From NCBI GenBank assembly GCA_027487575.1, contig JAIYDJ010000014.1:1-32944 (forward strand): DNA of 32,944 nucleotides, in the 5' to 3' direction. The notes under the pieces are model-generated. The model was not told where the DNA came from. It saw nothing but the letters and a program-made list of their open reading frames with translations, and did not search any database. The first letter of the stretch is position 1; every line of letters begins with the position of its first letter. The translations under genes and the position numbers were made by a program. This document shows positions 7,962 through 15,701 of this stretch, in pieces. This stretch comes from Rhodobacter sp. Lineage in GTDB: Bacteria; Pseudomonadota; Alphaproteobacteria; Rhodobacterales; Rhodobacteraceae.

Positions 7962-9226
7962 CTATGGATTTCAAGACTTTGCCGCGGGTTCCGGTCCGGC
8001 TGGAAAATGTGACGGTTCCGGCCTGCCTGCTCGGCCTGCCGGGCGATCTGGTGCGCACATCCCTCGCGCTGGATGGGGCGATCGTGGCGGATGCGTCCAC
8101 CGTGATCGACATGGGCGGGGCGATGGTGCTGCCCTGTTTTACCGACATGCATACCCATCTGGACAAGGGCCACATCTCGCCCCGCAGTCCCAATCCGGAC
8201 GGCACTTTCGACGGCGCGTTGCGCACGGTCGGTGCCGACCGGGCGGCGCGCTGGACGGCGCAGGATGTGGCGGCGCGGATGGAGTTTTCGCTGCGCTGCG
8301 CCTACGCCCACGGGACGCGGGCCGTGCGCACCCATCTTGACGCGATTGCGCCGCAGGATGCCATCAGCTTTCCGGTCTTTGCCGCCAAGCGCGAGGAATG
8401 GGCGGGGCGGATCGATCTGCAGGCGGTCTGTCTGGTAGGGGCCGAGGATTTCTCGACCCATGGGGCCTTTCTGCGCACGGCGGACATCGTGGCGGACCAT
8501 GGCGGTGTTCTGGGGATGGTGACCTATCCGCTGCCCGATATTTCCAGCCGGATCAGGGACTTCCTGCAGATGGCCGCGGCCCGTGGATTGTCGGCAGACT
8601 TTCATGTGGACGAAACGCAGGACCCGGGTTCGAACACATTGCGCGCGATTGCCGAAGCGGTGATCGACACCGGATTTGCCGCACCGGTGGTGGTCGGCCA
8701 CTGCTGTTCCGTTTCCCGGATGCCCGAGGCCGGGGCGATGGAAACGCTGGATATGGCCGCGCGCGCCGGTCTGAATGTGGTCAGCCTGCCGATGTGCAAC
8801 CTTTATCTGCAGGACCGGCAGGCGGGCCGCACCCCCCGGTCGCGCGGGATCACGCTGGTGCACGAGATGAAGGCGCGCGGGATCAACGTCAGCTTCGCGT
8901 CGGACAACACGCGCGACCCGTTCTATGCCTATGGCGACATGGACATGCTGGAAGTGATGCGCGAGGCGACGCGGATCGCGCATCTGGATCATTCCGATGC
9001 GGATTGGGTGCAGGCGTTTCTGGGCAACCCGTCGCGGGCCTGCGGTTTTGCCGCGCCAAGCCTTGCGGTGGGTGCGCCCGCCGATCTGGTGATCTTTCGC
9101 GCGCGCAACTGGTCGGAACTGTTCGCCCGCCCGCAATCCGACCGGATCGTGCTGCGGGGCGGGCTGGCCATCGACCGGACCCTGCCGGACTATTCCGAAC
9201 TTGACCCCCTGATGGAGCCGCAATGA
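7958..9226 (+). CDS. CodA-like amidohydrolase (cytosine deaminase family)
   Basis: A 422-residue metal-dependent hydrolase of the cytosine deaminase/N-isopropylammelide group. Expected ligands are His65 and His67 (MHTHLDKG), His216 with catalytic Glu219 (FHVDET), His248 (VGHCCS) and Asp316 (ASDNTRDPF). RTHLDAI (125-130) corresponds to RTHVD in CodA. CodA has two adjacent aspartates at the last site (Asp313-Asp314); here the second is Asn317, so cytosine is not assured as substrate. The reaction is likely hydrolysis of a C-N bond in a cyclic amidine or amide. The gene overlaps both neighbours by 4 bases (ATGA), directly following the permease and preceding the FAD oxidase. Confidence 0.85.
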   Translation: MTMDFKTLPRVPVRLENVTVPACLLGLPGDLVRTSLALDGAIVADASTVIDMGGAMVLPCFTDMHTHLDKGHISPRSPNPDGTFDGALRTVGADRAARWTAQDVAARMEFSLRCAYAHGTRAVRTHLDAIAPQDAISFPVFAAKREEWAGRIDLQAVCLVGAEDFSTHGAFLRTADIVADHGGVLGMVTYPLPDISSRIRDFLQMAAARGLSADFHVDETQDPGSNTLRAIAEAVIDTGFAAPVVVGHCCSVSRMPEAGAMETLDMAARAGLNVVSLPMCNLYLQDRQAGRTPRSRGITLVHEMKARGINVSFASDNTRDPFYAYGDMDMLEVMREATRIAHLDHSDADWVQAFLGNPSRACGFAAPSLAVGAPADLVIFRARNWSELFARPQSDRIVLRGGLAIDRTLPDYSELDPLMEPQ

Positions 9227-10614
9227 ACCTCGCTGCCGCAAAAGCCGCGCTTACCCATCTGGATATGGACGAAAACCCGGTGTCGATCCGGGCCAAGTCG
9301 CGTGATTTCTTCTGGTATTCGCCGGTCCTGAAGGCGCGGCTGGATCATGTGGTGGCCGATTTCGTGGTGGCCCCGCGCAACGAGGCGGAAGTGGTCGAGG
9401 TGTTGCGGGTCTGTCATGCCCATGACGTGCCTGTGACGACGCGCGGGGCGGGCACCGGAAACTACGGGCAGGCGATGCCGCTGGCGGGCGGCTGCATCCT
9501 GCACATGAAGAACATGAATGCGGTCCGCGAAGTGCATCCGGGGCGGGTGGTCGTGGAGCCGGGCTGTCTGCTGAAAGACGTCGATGCGGCCTGCAAGGCA
9601 TCGGGGCAGGAATTGCGCATGTTTTCCAGCACTTGGGCCACCGCAACCATCGGCGGCTTCATCGCAGGCGGGTCGGGCGGGGTCGGGTCGGTGACCTGGG
9701 GCAGTCTGCGCGATCTGGGCAACATCATCCGCCTGCGGGTGGTGACGATGGAGGCGGAGCCGCGCGTGCTGGATTTCACCGGCGAGGAACTGCACCGGGT
9801 CAGCCATGCCTATGGCACCAACGGCATCATCTCGCTGGTCGAGATGCCGCTGGCCCCGGCCTATGACTGGGTCGAGATGTTTGTCACCTGCGACAGCTTT
9901 CCGCAGGCCGCGCGGCTGGCCGCCGATCTGGCCGATCAGGACGGCATTCTGAAAAAGCTGATCTCGGTGTTCGAGGCGCCGATTGCGCAGGACTTCTTTC
10001 AGCGTGTTGCTCCGCATGTCAAACCGGGGCAGACCGTGCTGGGTCTGATGGTGGCCCCTCATGCGATGGACGGGTTCCTAACGTTTCTTGCGCGGCAGCC
10101 TGGGGCCACGCTGATCTATCGGTCCGACGATCACGGTTGGAGCCGCGAACCCGGGCCGGTGTTCGAGTATGGGTGGAACCACACCACCCTGCGGGCGCTG
10201 AAGGTCGATCCGAAGATCACATATCTGCAAGTCCGCTATGCCGGGCCCGACTTTCTGGACAAGATCGAAGCCGTGCGCGCCGCCGTCAACGGCGAGGTTC
10301 TGCAGCATCTGGAGGCGATGCGCGAAGGCGGGCGCACCGTTTTCGCCGGGCTGTCTCTGGTGCGGTTCACGACCGAAGACCGGCTGGACGAAATCGTGCG
10401 CATCCACGAAGACCTCGGCTGCATGATCTTCAACCCCCACCGCTATACCCTGGAAGAGGGCGGGCGGCAGGTGGTGGATGCACGGCAGTTGGAGTTCAAG
10501 CGCGAGGCGGACCCCAAGGGATTGCTCAATCCGGGCAAGATGATTGCCTGGGATGACCCAAGTTTCGGGTTCGACCGGGTCTATTCCTATGCCAAGATGC
10601 AGGCCGCGGAATGA
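9223..10614 (+). CDS. FAD-linked oxidase (PCMH/VAO superfamily)
   Basis: A 463-residue flavoprotein. The FAD-binding N-terminal domain has VAPRNEAEVVEVLRVCHAHD and TTRGAGTGNYGQA (72-84), followed by VVEPG and GGFIAGGSGGVGS. The C-terminus has the usual RYTLEEGG and DPKGLLNPGKM (430-440) of GlcD-like and alkyl-DHAP-synthase-like enzymes. It probably oxidises an alcohol, hydroxy acid or C-H next to nitrogen in the product of the upstream amidohydrolase; the substrate is unknown. Its start overlaps the amidohydrolase stop (ATGA). It is followed by a strong double hairpin (repeat copy B), which may reduce transcription into the next genes. Confidence 0.87.
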   Translation: MNLAAAKAALTHLDMDENPVSIRAKSRDFFWYSPVLKARLDHVVADFVVAPRNEAEVVEVLRVCHAHDVPVTTRGAGTGNYGQAMPLAGGCILHMKNMNAVREVHPGRVVVEPGCLLKDVDAACKASGQELRMFSSTWATATIGGFIAGGSGGVGSVTWGSLRDLGNIIRLRVVTMEAEPRVLDFTGEELHRVSHAYGTNGIISLVEMPLAPAYDWVEMFVTCDSFPQAARLAADLADQDGILKKLISVFEAPIAQDFFQRVAPHVKPGQTVLGLMVAPHAMDGFLTFLARQPGATLIYRSDDHGWSREPGPVFEYGWNHTTLRALKVDPKITYLQVRYAGPDFLDKIEAVRAAVNGEVLQHLEAMREGGRTVFAGLSLVRFTTEDRLDEIVRIHEDLGCMIFNPHRYTLEEGGRQVVDARQLEFKREADPKGLLNPGKMIAWDDPSFGFDRVYSYAKMQAAE

Positions 10615-10629
10615 CGGTGCGGCCGACAA

Positions 10630-10702
10630 GGGGGGTCTCGGACCCCCCTCTGTCCCCTGCGGGGCCATTCACCCCCCGAGGATATTTCCAGACGGAAAAT
10701 CA
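10630..10702 (+). repeat. Dispersed double-hairpin intergenic repeat, copy B
   Basis: First hairpin GGGGGGTC-TCG-GACCCCCC at 10630-10648, with a perfect 8-bp stem. Second hairpin CCCC-TGC-GGGG at 10654-10664. The tail CATTCACCCCCCGAGGATAT starts at about 10666 and continues as TTCCAGACGGAAAATCAG. The tail matches copy C over CACCCCCCGAGGATATTT. It lies inside the catabolic operon, between the FAD oxidase and the NAD(P)H oxidoreductase genes. It could terminate or attenuate transcription, or stabilise the upstream message. Confidence 0.65.
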
Positions 10703-10729
10703 GCCGAGCGTTTCGGCCGGGGTGCAAGC

Positions 10730-11311
10730 ATGACCAAAGCACTTGTGCTGTTTGCCCATCCGTGTGCGGAGAGCTTTTCGTCCAGCCTGCACCGCGTCGT
10801 GGTCGACACCCTGCGGGCGCGCGGGTGGGAGGTGGACGATTGCGACCTGAATGCCGAAGGCTTCAGCCCGGTTCTGACGGCGGCAGAGCGGCGGGCGTAT
10901 CACGAGGTGGGCGTCAACACGGCTCCGGTGCAGGGATATGTGGATCGGCTTCGCGCGGCAGAGGTGCTGGTTCTGGTGTTTCCCGTGTGGAACTTCGGCT
11001 TTCCCGCCATCCTGAAGGGGTTCTTCGACCGGGTGTTCCTGCCCGGCGTGTCGTTCCGGCTGGAGGACGGGTTTGTGCAGCCGAACCTGACGCACATTCG
11101 CAAGCTGGTGGCGGTGACGACCTATGGCGGTACAAGGGCCAGGGCGCTTTTGGCGGGCGACCCGCCGCGCCATGTGGTGCGCCGGGCGATCTGGCATGTG
11201 TGCCGCCCCGAAAAGATGCGTTATCTAGCACTTTATGACATGAACCGGGTCACAGAAGACCGCCGCCGCCGCTATCTTGCGACGGTGCAACGCGAGATGG
11301 AGGCGCTGTGA
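10730..11311 (+). CDS. NAD(P)H-dependent oxidoreductase, flavodoxin-like fold (first of tandem pair)
   Basis: A 193-residue protein of the Flavodoxin_2/NQO1 group. The N-terminal strand ALVLFAHPCAESFS binds the flavin phosphate, and PVWNFGFPAILKGFFDRVFLPG (85-106) is the family signature near the flavin ring. GVSFRLEDG follows. Such enzymes reduce quinones or other electron-poor compounds with NAD(P)H through FMN or FAD. The ATG at 10730 is used because the conserved N-terminal strand starts there; in-frame codons back to 10544 run through the repeat and the end of the previous gene. The next gene is a divergent paralogue starting directly after its stop codon. Confidence 0.87.
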   Translation: MTKALVLFAHPCAESFSSSLHRVVVDTLRARGWEVDDCDLNAEGFSPVLTAAERRAYHEVGVNTAPVQGYVDRLRAAEVLVLVFPVWNFGFPAILKGFFDRVFLPGVSFRLEDGFVQPNLTHIRKLVAVTTYGGTRARALLAGDPPRHVVRRAIWHVCRPEKMRYLALYDMNRVTEDRRRRYLATVQREMEAL

Positions 11312-11941
11312 ATGCGCGCTTTGGTCGTTTACTGCCACCCCAGCCCGAAAAGCTTCAACGCCGCCGTGCGCGATGTGGTGATCGCCCGGCTGCAGGCGGC
11401 CGGGGCCGAGGTGCGGTTGAGCGATCTTTACGCACGCGGCTTCGATCCGCGTCTTACGCCGGACGAATGGGCGGGGTATCTGGACTGTCCCGCCAACCAG
11501 ACCCCGGTCAGCGAGGATGTGGCCGACATCCTTTGGTGTGACACGCTGATCTTTGTCTATCCGACCTGGTGGTACGGGCTGCCTGCGATGCTGAAGGGCT
11601 GGCTGGACCGGGTTCTGCTGCCCGATGTGGCCTTTCTGATGCCGGACGGGGTGAACAAGGTGATCCGGCCCGGTCTGCACCATGTCACGCGGCTGGGGGT
11701 GTTCACGACTTGTGGCGCAAGCTGGTGGCTGACCCGGCTGGTGGGCGCGCCGGGGCGGCGGACCCTGCTGCGCGGAGTGGGGTATCTGCTGCGCCCCGGA
11801 AAGCGCGTTGTGTTCGCGGCGCATTACCTGATGGACAGCTCGACCCCCGACAGCCGGGCGCGGCATCTGGACCGGATCGGGGTGAAGATGGACCGGCTGA
11901 TCGGGAAGGCTACGGTTCAGGGCGACGAGGTCAGGGCATGA
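11312..11941 (+). CDS. NAD(P)H-dependent oxidoreductase, flavodoxin-like fold (second of tandem pair)
   Basis: A 209-residue paralogue of the preceding gene, with ALVVYCHPSPKSFN at the N-terminus and PTWWYGLPAMLKGWLDRVLLPD (84-105) as the Flavodoxin_2 signature. It differs from its neighbour in the aromatic residues of this segment (WWYG against WNFG) and in a longer C-terminus. The pair may form a heterodimer or act on successive intermediates; that is inference. The ATG directly abuts the preceding TGA, and its own stop overlaps the creatininase-family start (ATGA at 11938-11941), so the genes are tightly coupled. Confidence 0.87.
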   Translation: MRALVVYCHPSPKSFNAAVRDVVIARLQAAGAEVRLSDLYARGFDPRLTPDEWAGYLDCPANQTPVSEDVADILWCDTLIFVYPTWWYGLPAMLKGWLDRVLLPDVAFLMPDGVNKVIRPGLHHVTRLGVFTTCGASWWLTRLVGAPGRRTLLRGVGYLLRPGKRVVFAAHYLMDSSTPDSRARHLDRIGVKMDRLIGKATVQGDEVRA

Positions 11942-12723
11942 GCGCGCGCGACTGGGCGGATTTCCGGGCGACGGAGTTTGTCGGGCTGGACCCCGAGCGG
12001 GTGATCGCCGTTCTTCCGACTGCGGCGGTCGAACAGCACGGGCCGCACCTGCCGGTGGGCACCGACACGCTGATCGCGCAGGGGTTGCTGGAACGGTTTC
12101 GGGCGGAATGCCCCGCCGATCTGGATATCCGGGTTCTGCCGGTGCAGGCGGTGGGCAAGTCGAACGAGCATCTTTTCGCAGCCGGAACGCTGACCCTGAC
12201 TGCCGAGACGGCGCTGAAGGCCTGGATCGAAATCGGGCTTTCGGTGGCGCGCGCAGGGGTGCGCAAGATCGTGATCGTGAACAGCCATGGCGGCAATCTG
12301 GACCTGATCTCGATCCTGAGCCGGGAGTTGCGGGTGCGGGCGGGGATGCTGGCGGTCAAGTGCCAATGGTCGGGCTTCGGCGTGCCTGCGGGGCTTTATG
12401 GCGATCGGGAACTGGCCTACGGGACTCACGGTGGCGATGTCGAGACGTCGCTGATGCTGGCCTTTCGGCCGGGGGTCGTGGACATGGGCGCTGCGCGGGA
12501 TTTCCGGTCGACTGCGGAAGGGGCGGCAATCCCGCCCACGGGTGCGGTCAGCTATGGCTGGATTGCGACGGATCTGAATCCGGCAGGGGTGGTCGGGGAT
12601 GCGTCAGCGGCCACAGCGGAAAAGGGGCATGGCACGGCGGCGCATCAGGTGGCTGGGTTCATCACGCTGCTGCGGGCGGTCGCCGCGCGGAACCTTTCGG
12701 GGCTCGATCCGGTTCAAGGCTGA
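11938..12723 (+). CDS. Creatininase-family amidohydrolase
   Basis: A 261-residue member of the creatininase fold (PF02633 type), a group of metal-dependent cyclic-amide and formamide hydrolases. Family ligands visible are Glu32, His34 and Asp43 in AAVEQHGPHLPVGTD, His117 in NSHGGN, and Glu169 in HGGDVETS. True creatininase has NGHYEN, whose second Glu (Glu122 in the Pseudomonas enzyme) binds metal. Here that position is glycine, as in ArfB- and MftE-like members. A role in creatinine use is therefore unlikely. In context it may open a ring or remove a formyl group late in the pathway. Its stop overlaps the next ATG by one base. Confidence 0.85.
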   Translation: MSARDWADFRATEFVGLDPERVIAVLPTAAVEQHGPHLPVGTDTLIAQGLLERFRAECPADLDIRVLPVQAVGKSNEHLFAAGTLTLTAETALKAWIEIGLSVARAGVRKIVIVNSHGGNLDLISILSRELRVRAGMLAVKCQWSGFGVPAGLYGDRELAYGTHGGDVETSLMLAFRPGVVDMGAARDFRSTAEGAAIPPTGAVSYGWIATDLNPAGVVGDASAATAEKGHGTAAHQVAGFITLLRAVAARNLSGLDPVQG

Positions 12724-13370
12724 TGTGCGGCAGGTTCACCATCACCCATCCCAACGAGGCGATCGCGGCGTTGTTCGGGGCGGTGCCGGGCAACGATCTG
12801 CCCGACAGCCCGCGGTTCAACATCTGCCCGACAGACCCTGTTGCCGTGGTCACCGGGGACGGCGCGCGGCGGCTGCGGGTGATGCGGTGGGGATTGTTGC
12901 CGGCCTGGTACAAGACCCCGTCGGACGGGCCGCTGATCATCAACGCGCGATCCGACACGATTGCGGTCAAGCCCGCCTTCCGCACGGCGGTGCGCGAACG
13001 GCGATGCATCGTTCCGGCGTCAGGTTTCTATGAATGGTCGGCGGGCCCGGACAAGACGCGGCTGCCGTGGTACTTTACCCGCAAGGATGGTCAACCGATG
13101 GCCTTTGCGGCGGTCTGGCAGCGGTGGGGCGAGATCGACACCTGCGCCATGGTCACCACAGAGGGCGGAACCGCGATGGACGGGGTGCATGACCGCGAGC
13201 CGGTCATTCTGGAACCGGCCGACTGGCCGCTTTGGCTGGGAGAGGCGGGGCACGGGGCGGCCCTTCTGATGAAGCCGACCGATGGGGTTCTGCAGCGGCA
13301 CCGGGTGGGGGTTGCGGTCAATTCGAACCGGGCCCGCGGGCCGGAGTTGATCGAGCCGATCGGGGTCTGA
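12723..13370 (+). CDS. HMCES/YedK-type abasic-site processing protein (SRAP domain)
   Basis: A 215-residue SRAP protein that would form a stable thiazolidine crosslink to abasic sites in single-stranded DNA through Cys2. Key residues are present: Cys2 (MCGRF, after removal of Met1), Asn74 in INARSDT, Glu104 in SGFYEW and His156 in GVHDREPVIL. RWGLLPAW is also typical. The start ATG at 12723 shares one base with the creatininase-family stop (TGATG), so it may be read from the same message even though its role in DNA repair looks unrelated. A 6-bp hairpin about 80 bases downstream may end the transcript. Confidence 0.93.
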   Translation: MCGRFTITHPNEAIAALFGAVPGNDLPDSPRFNICPTDPVAVVTGDGARRLRVMRWGLLPAWYKTPSDGPLIINARSDTIAVKPAFRTAVRERRCIVPASGFYEWSAGPDKTRLPWYFTRKDGQPMAFAAVWQRWGEIDTCAMVTTEGGTAMDGVHDREPVILEPADWPLWLGEAGHGAALLMKPTDGVLQRHRVGVAVNSNRARGPELIEPIGV

Positions 13371-13450
13371 GCCGGGCGCAGCGATGCGGACAAGAGAACG
13401 CCGTTTGATTTCAGACAGTTGATCCCGCAAAGCCCGGATATTGCAGCCTG

Positions 13451-13471
13451 TCGGCGGTTTTTCGTCGCCGA
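13451..13471 (+). terminator. Weak hairpin after the HMCES gene
   Basis: TCGGCG (13451-13456) pairs with CGCCGA (13466-13471) around a T-rich 9-base loop. No T run follows, so this is at best a weak or Rho-assisted terminator. It lies between the HMCES stop codon and the tRNA-Gly promoter; nothing else is evident in 13371-13474. Confidence 0.3.
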
Positions 13472-13474
13472 ACC

Positions 13475-13503
13475 TTGCGCCTGAGGCAGCGCTTGGGTAT
13501 CTA
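13475..13503 (+). promoter_or_regulatory. Promoter of tRNA-Gly(UCC)
   Basis: TTGCGC (13475-13480), a 17-base spacer, then TATCTA (13498-13503). The predicted start is within a few bases of the tRNA 5' end at 13513. Spacing and position fit a housekeeping sigma-factor promoter. Confidence 0.65.
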
Positions 13504-13512
13504 GGGCGCAGC

Positions 13513-13586
13513 GCGGGCGTTGTGTAATGGTAAGACCTTAGCCTTCCAAGCTAAAGACGCGGGTTCGATTCCCGCCGCCCGCTCCA
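13513..13586 (+). tRNA. tRNA-Gly, anticodon UCC
   Basis: The cloverleaf closes fully. Acceptor GCGGGCG (13513-13519) pairs with CGCCCGC (13576-13582). The anticodon stem is TTAGC/GCTAA with loop CTTCCAA, giving anticodon TCC at 13545-13547. The T-arm is GCGGG-TTCGATT-CCCGC. The discriminator is T and CCA is encoded at 13584-13586. It reads GGA codons, and GGG by wobble. Confidence 0.96.
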
Positions 13587-13610
13587 TCCAGCCAACCGTC
13601 GTATGGAAGC

Positions 13611-14399
13611 CTACAGATTTTCCGACTGCGGCATGCCCAGTACATGAAAACCGCCGTCGACGCGCAGGATTTCGCCCGTCGTGCAGGCGCCGTAGTCCGA
13701 GGCCAGAAACACCGCCGCCCCGCCCACAGACTCCAGCGTGGCGTTGACCCGCAGGGGGGCGTTCGCCTCGGTATGGCGGAAGGTGGCGCGGGCCCCGCCG
13801 ATGGCGGCCCCGGCCAGCGTCTTCATCGGGCCGGGCGACACGGCGTTGACGCGGATGCCCTGCGGGCCAAGGTCGTTGGCAAGGTAGCGCACGGCGGATT
13901 CCAGCGCGGCCTTGGCGACACCCATGACGTTGTAGTTCGGGGTCACGCGGTTCGATCCCTGAAACGTCAGCGTGATCAACGACCCGCCGTCGGGCATCAG
14001 GGCGGCGGCCCGACGGGAGACGTCGATGAAGGAAAAGCACGAGATCGACAGCGAATTGCGGAAATTCTCGCGGCTGGTGTTGATGAAACGGCCGGTCAGT
14101 TCGTTCTTGTCTGAAAACGCAATCGCATGAACCAGAAAGTCGAGCGTGCCCCAGCGCGCGGCCAGCGCCGCAAAGCAGGCGTCAAGGCTTGCGTCGTTCA
14201 TGACGTCGACATCGACAAGGAAATCCGACCCCAACGATGCCGCCAGCGGTTCGACGCGTTTGCCAAAGGCGTCGCCCTGATACGAAAAGGCGAGTTCCGC
14301 GCCCTCCGCGTGCATGGCCTTCGCAATGCCCCAGGCAATCGAGCGGTCATTGGCGACGCCCATGATCAGCCCGCGTTTGCCCTTCATCAGTTCGGCCAT
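13611..14399 (-). CDS. fabI: Enoyl-[acyl-carrier-protein] reductase (NADH)
   Basis: The 262-residue short-chain dehydrogenase carries out the last reduction in each round of fatty acid elongation. N-terminal GVANDRSIAWGIAKAMHAEG binds NADH. Catalytic Tyr156 and Lys163 lie in NYNVMGVAKAAL, at the same numbers as in E. coli FabI. The residue at E. coli Tyr146, which flanks the substrate, is Phe146 here (LTFQGSNRV). GIRVNAVSPGPMKTLA forms the flexible substrate loop region. The gene lies 24 bases after fabB and last in a fabA-fabB-fabI operon, which fits use in the unsaturated fatty acid branch. A second FabI elsewhere in the genome is possible. Confidence 0.95.
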   Translation of the reverse strand: MAELMKGKRGLIMGVANDRSIAWGIAKAMHAEGAELAFSYQGDAFGKRVEPLAASLGSDFLVDVDVMNDASLDACFAALAARWGTLDFLVHAIAFSDKNELTGRFINTSRENFRNSLSISCFSFIDVSRRAAALMPDGGSLITLTFQGSNRVTPNYNVMGVAKAALESAVRYLANDLGPQGIRVNAVSPGPMKTLAGAAIGGARATFRHTEANAPLRVNATLESVGGAAVFLASDYGACTTGEILRVDGGFHVLGMPQSENL

Positions 14400-14423
14400 G
14401 CTGACGCTCCTATGCGTGTCGGA

Positions 14424-15653
14424 TCAATCTAGAAATTTGGACATCAAGAGGGTGGCGTTGGTGCCGCCGAAGCCAAAGCTGTTGGACAGGACCGAGTCGA
14501 GGTCGACGTTCTCCCGCAGGGTGGTGACGATCTCTGCCGGGTCGAGCGCCGGGTCGAGTGTGGTGACATTGGCCGAGGCGGCGATGAAATTGCCCTGCAT
14601 CATCAGCAGGCTGTAGATCGCCTCGTGCACGCCGGTGGCACCCAGGCTGTGGCCGGTCAGCGATTTGGTCGACGACACCGGGGGGGTGCTGCCCTGACCG
14701 AAGACGCGGCGGATAGCCTCCATCTCGGTGATGTCGCCCACCACGGTCGAGGTGCCGTGCGTGTTGATATAGTCCACCCGGCGGTCCGGCGGCAGGGTCG
14801 ACAGGGCCAGCCGCATCGAGCGCTCGCCGCCTTCGCCAGAGGGTGCCACCATGTCATAGCCATCAGAGGTAGCGCCGTAGCCCGTCACCTCGGCATAGAT
14901 CTTCGCGCCGCGTGCGCGGGCGTGCTCCAGTTCTTCCAGCACGACCACGCCGCCGCCACCGGCGATCACAAAGCCGTCGCGCGTCGCGTCATAGGGGCGC
15001 GAGGCGGTTTCGGGGGTGTCGTTGTATTTCGACGACATGGCCCCCATCGCATCGAACAGGCAGGACAGCGTCCAATCCAACTCTTCGCCGCCGCCGGCGA
15101 ACACCACGTCCTGCTTGCCCATCTGGATCAATTCCACACCATTGCCGATGCAATGGGCAGAGGTGGAGCAGGCGGAGGTGATGGAATAGTTGACACCCTT
15201 GATCTTGAACGGGGTGGCGAGGCAGGCAGAGTTGGTCGACGACATGCCCTTGGTCACCATGAACGGACCCATCCGTTTCGGGCTGCCGGTTTCGCGCACG
15301 ATGTTGTGGGCACGGTAGAAGGATTTGGTCGACGGACCGCCCGACCCCATGATCAGACCGGTGCGGTTGTTCGAAACCTCGGAGGGTTCAAGGCCGCTGT
15401 CCTTGACCGCCTGATCCATCGCGATGAAGTTGTAGGCCGCCCCGTCGCCCATGAAGCGCAGGTCGCGTTTGTCGATGTGGTCGGCCAGCACGATCTTGGG
15501 TTCGCCGTGCACCCGGCAGCGGAATCCATGTTCGACATAGTCGGGGGCCGCCACGATGCCGGACGTGCCCGCGCGCAGCGAGGCTTCGACTTCGGCAGCG
15601 GTGTTGCCGATGGACGAGACGATGCCGAGACCGGTGATGACGACGCGACGCAT
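14424..15653 (-). CDS. fabB: 3-oxoacyl-[acyl-carrier-protein] synthase I
   Basis: A 409-residue condensing enzyme that extends acyl-ACP with malonyl-ACP; in the FabA/FabB pathway it elongates cis-3-decenoyl-ACP. Catalytic Cys162 lies in [12 protein letters not shown], with His299 in NTHGTST, Lys330 and His335 in [12 protein letters not shown]. Ending in [12 protein letters not shown] is normal for the family. Adjacent fabA supports assignment as FabB rather than FabF. The gene starts 48 bases after fabA with a GGAGG-like site at about 15659-15664 (read on the minus strand). Confidence 0.95.
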   Translation of the reverse strand: MRRVVITGLGIVSSIGNTAAEVEASLRAGTSGIVAAPDYVEHGFRCRVHGEPKIVLADHIDKRDLRFMGDGAAYNFIAMDQAVKDSGLEPSEVSNNRTGLIMGSGGPSTKSFYRAHNIVRETGSPKRMGPFMVTKGMSSTNSACLATPFKIKGVNYSITSACSTSAHCIGNGVELIQMGKQDVVFAGGGEELDWTLSCLFDAMGAMSSKYNDTPETASRPYDATRDGFVIAGGGGVVVLEELEHARARGAKIYAEVTGYGATSDGYDMVAPSGEGGERSMRLALSTLPPDRRVDYINTHGTSTVVGDITEMEAIRRVFGQGSTPPVSSTKSLTGHSLGATGVHEAIYSLLMMQGNFIAASANVTTLDPALDPAEIVTTLRENVDLDSVLSNSFGFGGTNATLLMSKFLD

Positions 15654-15701
15654 GGGCGTTCCTCCTGTTGTCTGGTCATCGAGGTGACCGTAGCTTTAAC
15701 G

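Noticed and set aside
5233..9241. Two long minus-strand frames (537 and 532 codons) over the transporter and amidohydrolase genes
   Set aside because: Low-complexity, His/Arg/Pro-rich shadows of well supported plus-strand genes.
11938..12723. Creatinine degradation as the function of the 4.6-12.7 kb locus
   Set aside because: The creatininase-family protein lacks the creatininase metal glutamate, and no creatinase, sarcosine oxidase or N-methylhydantoinase is present.
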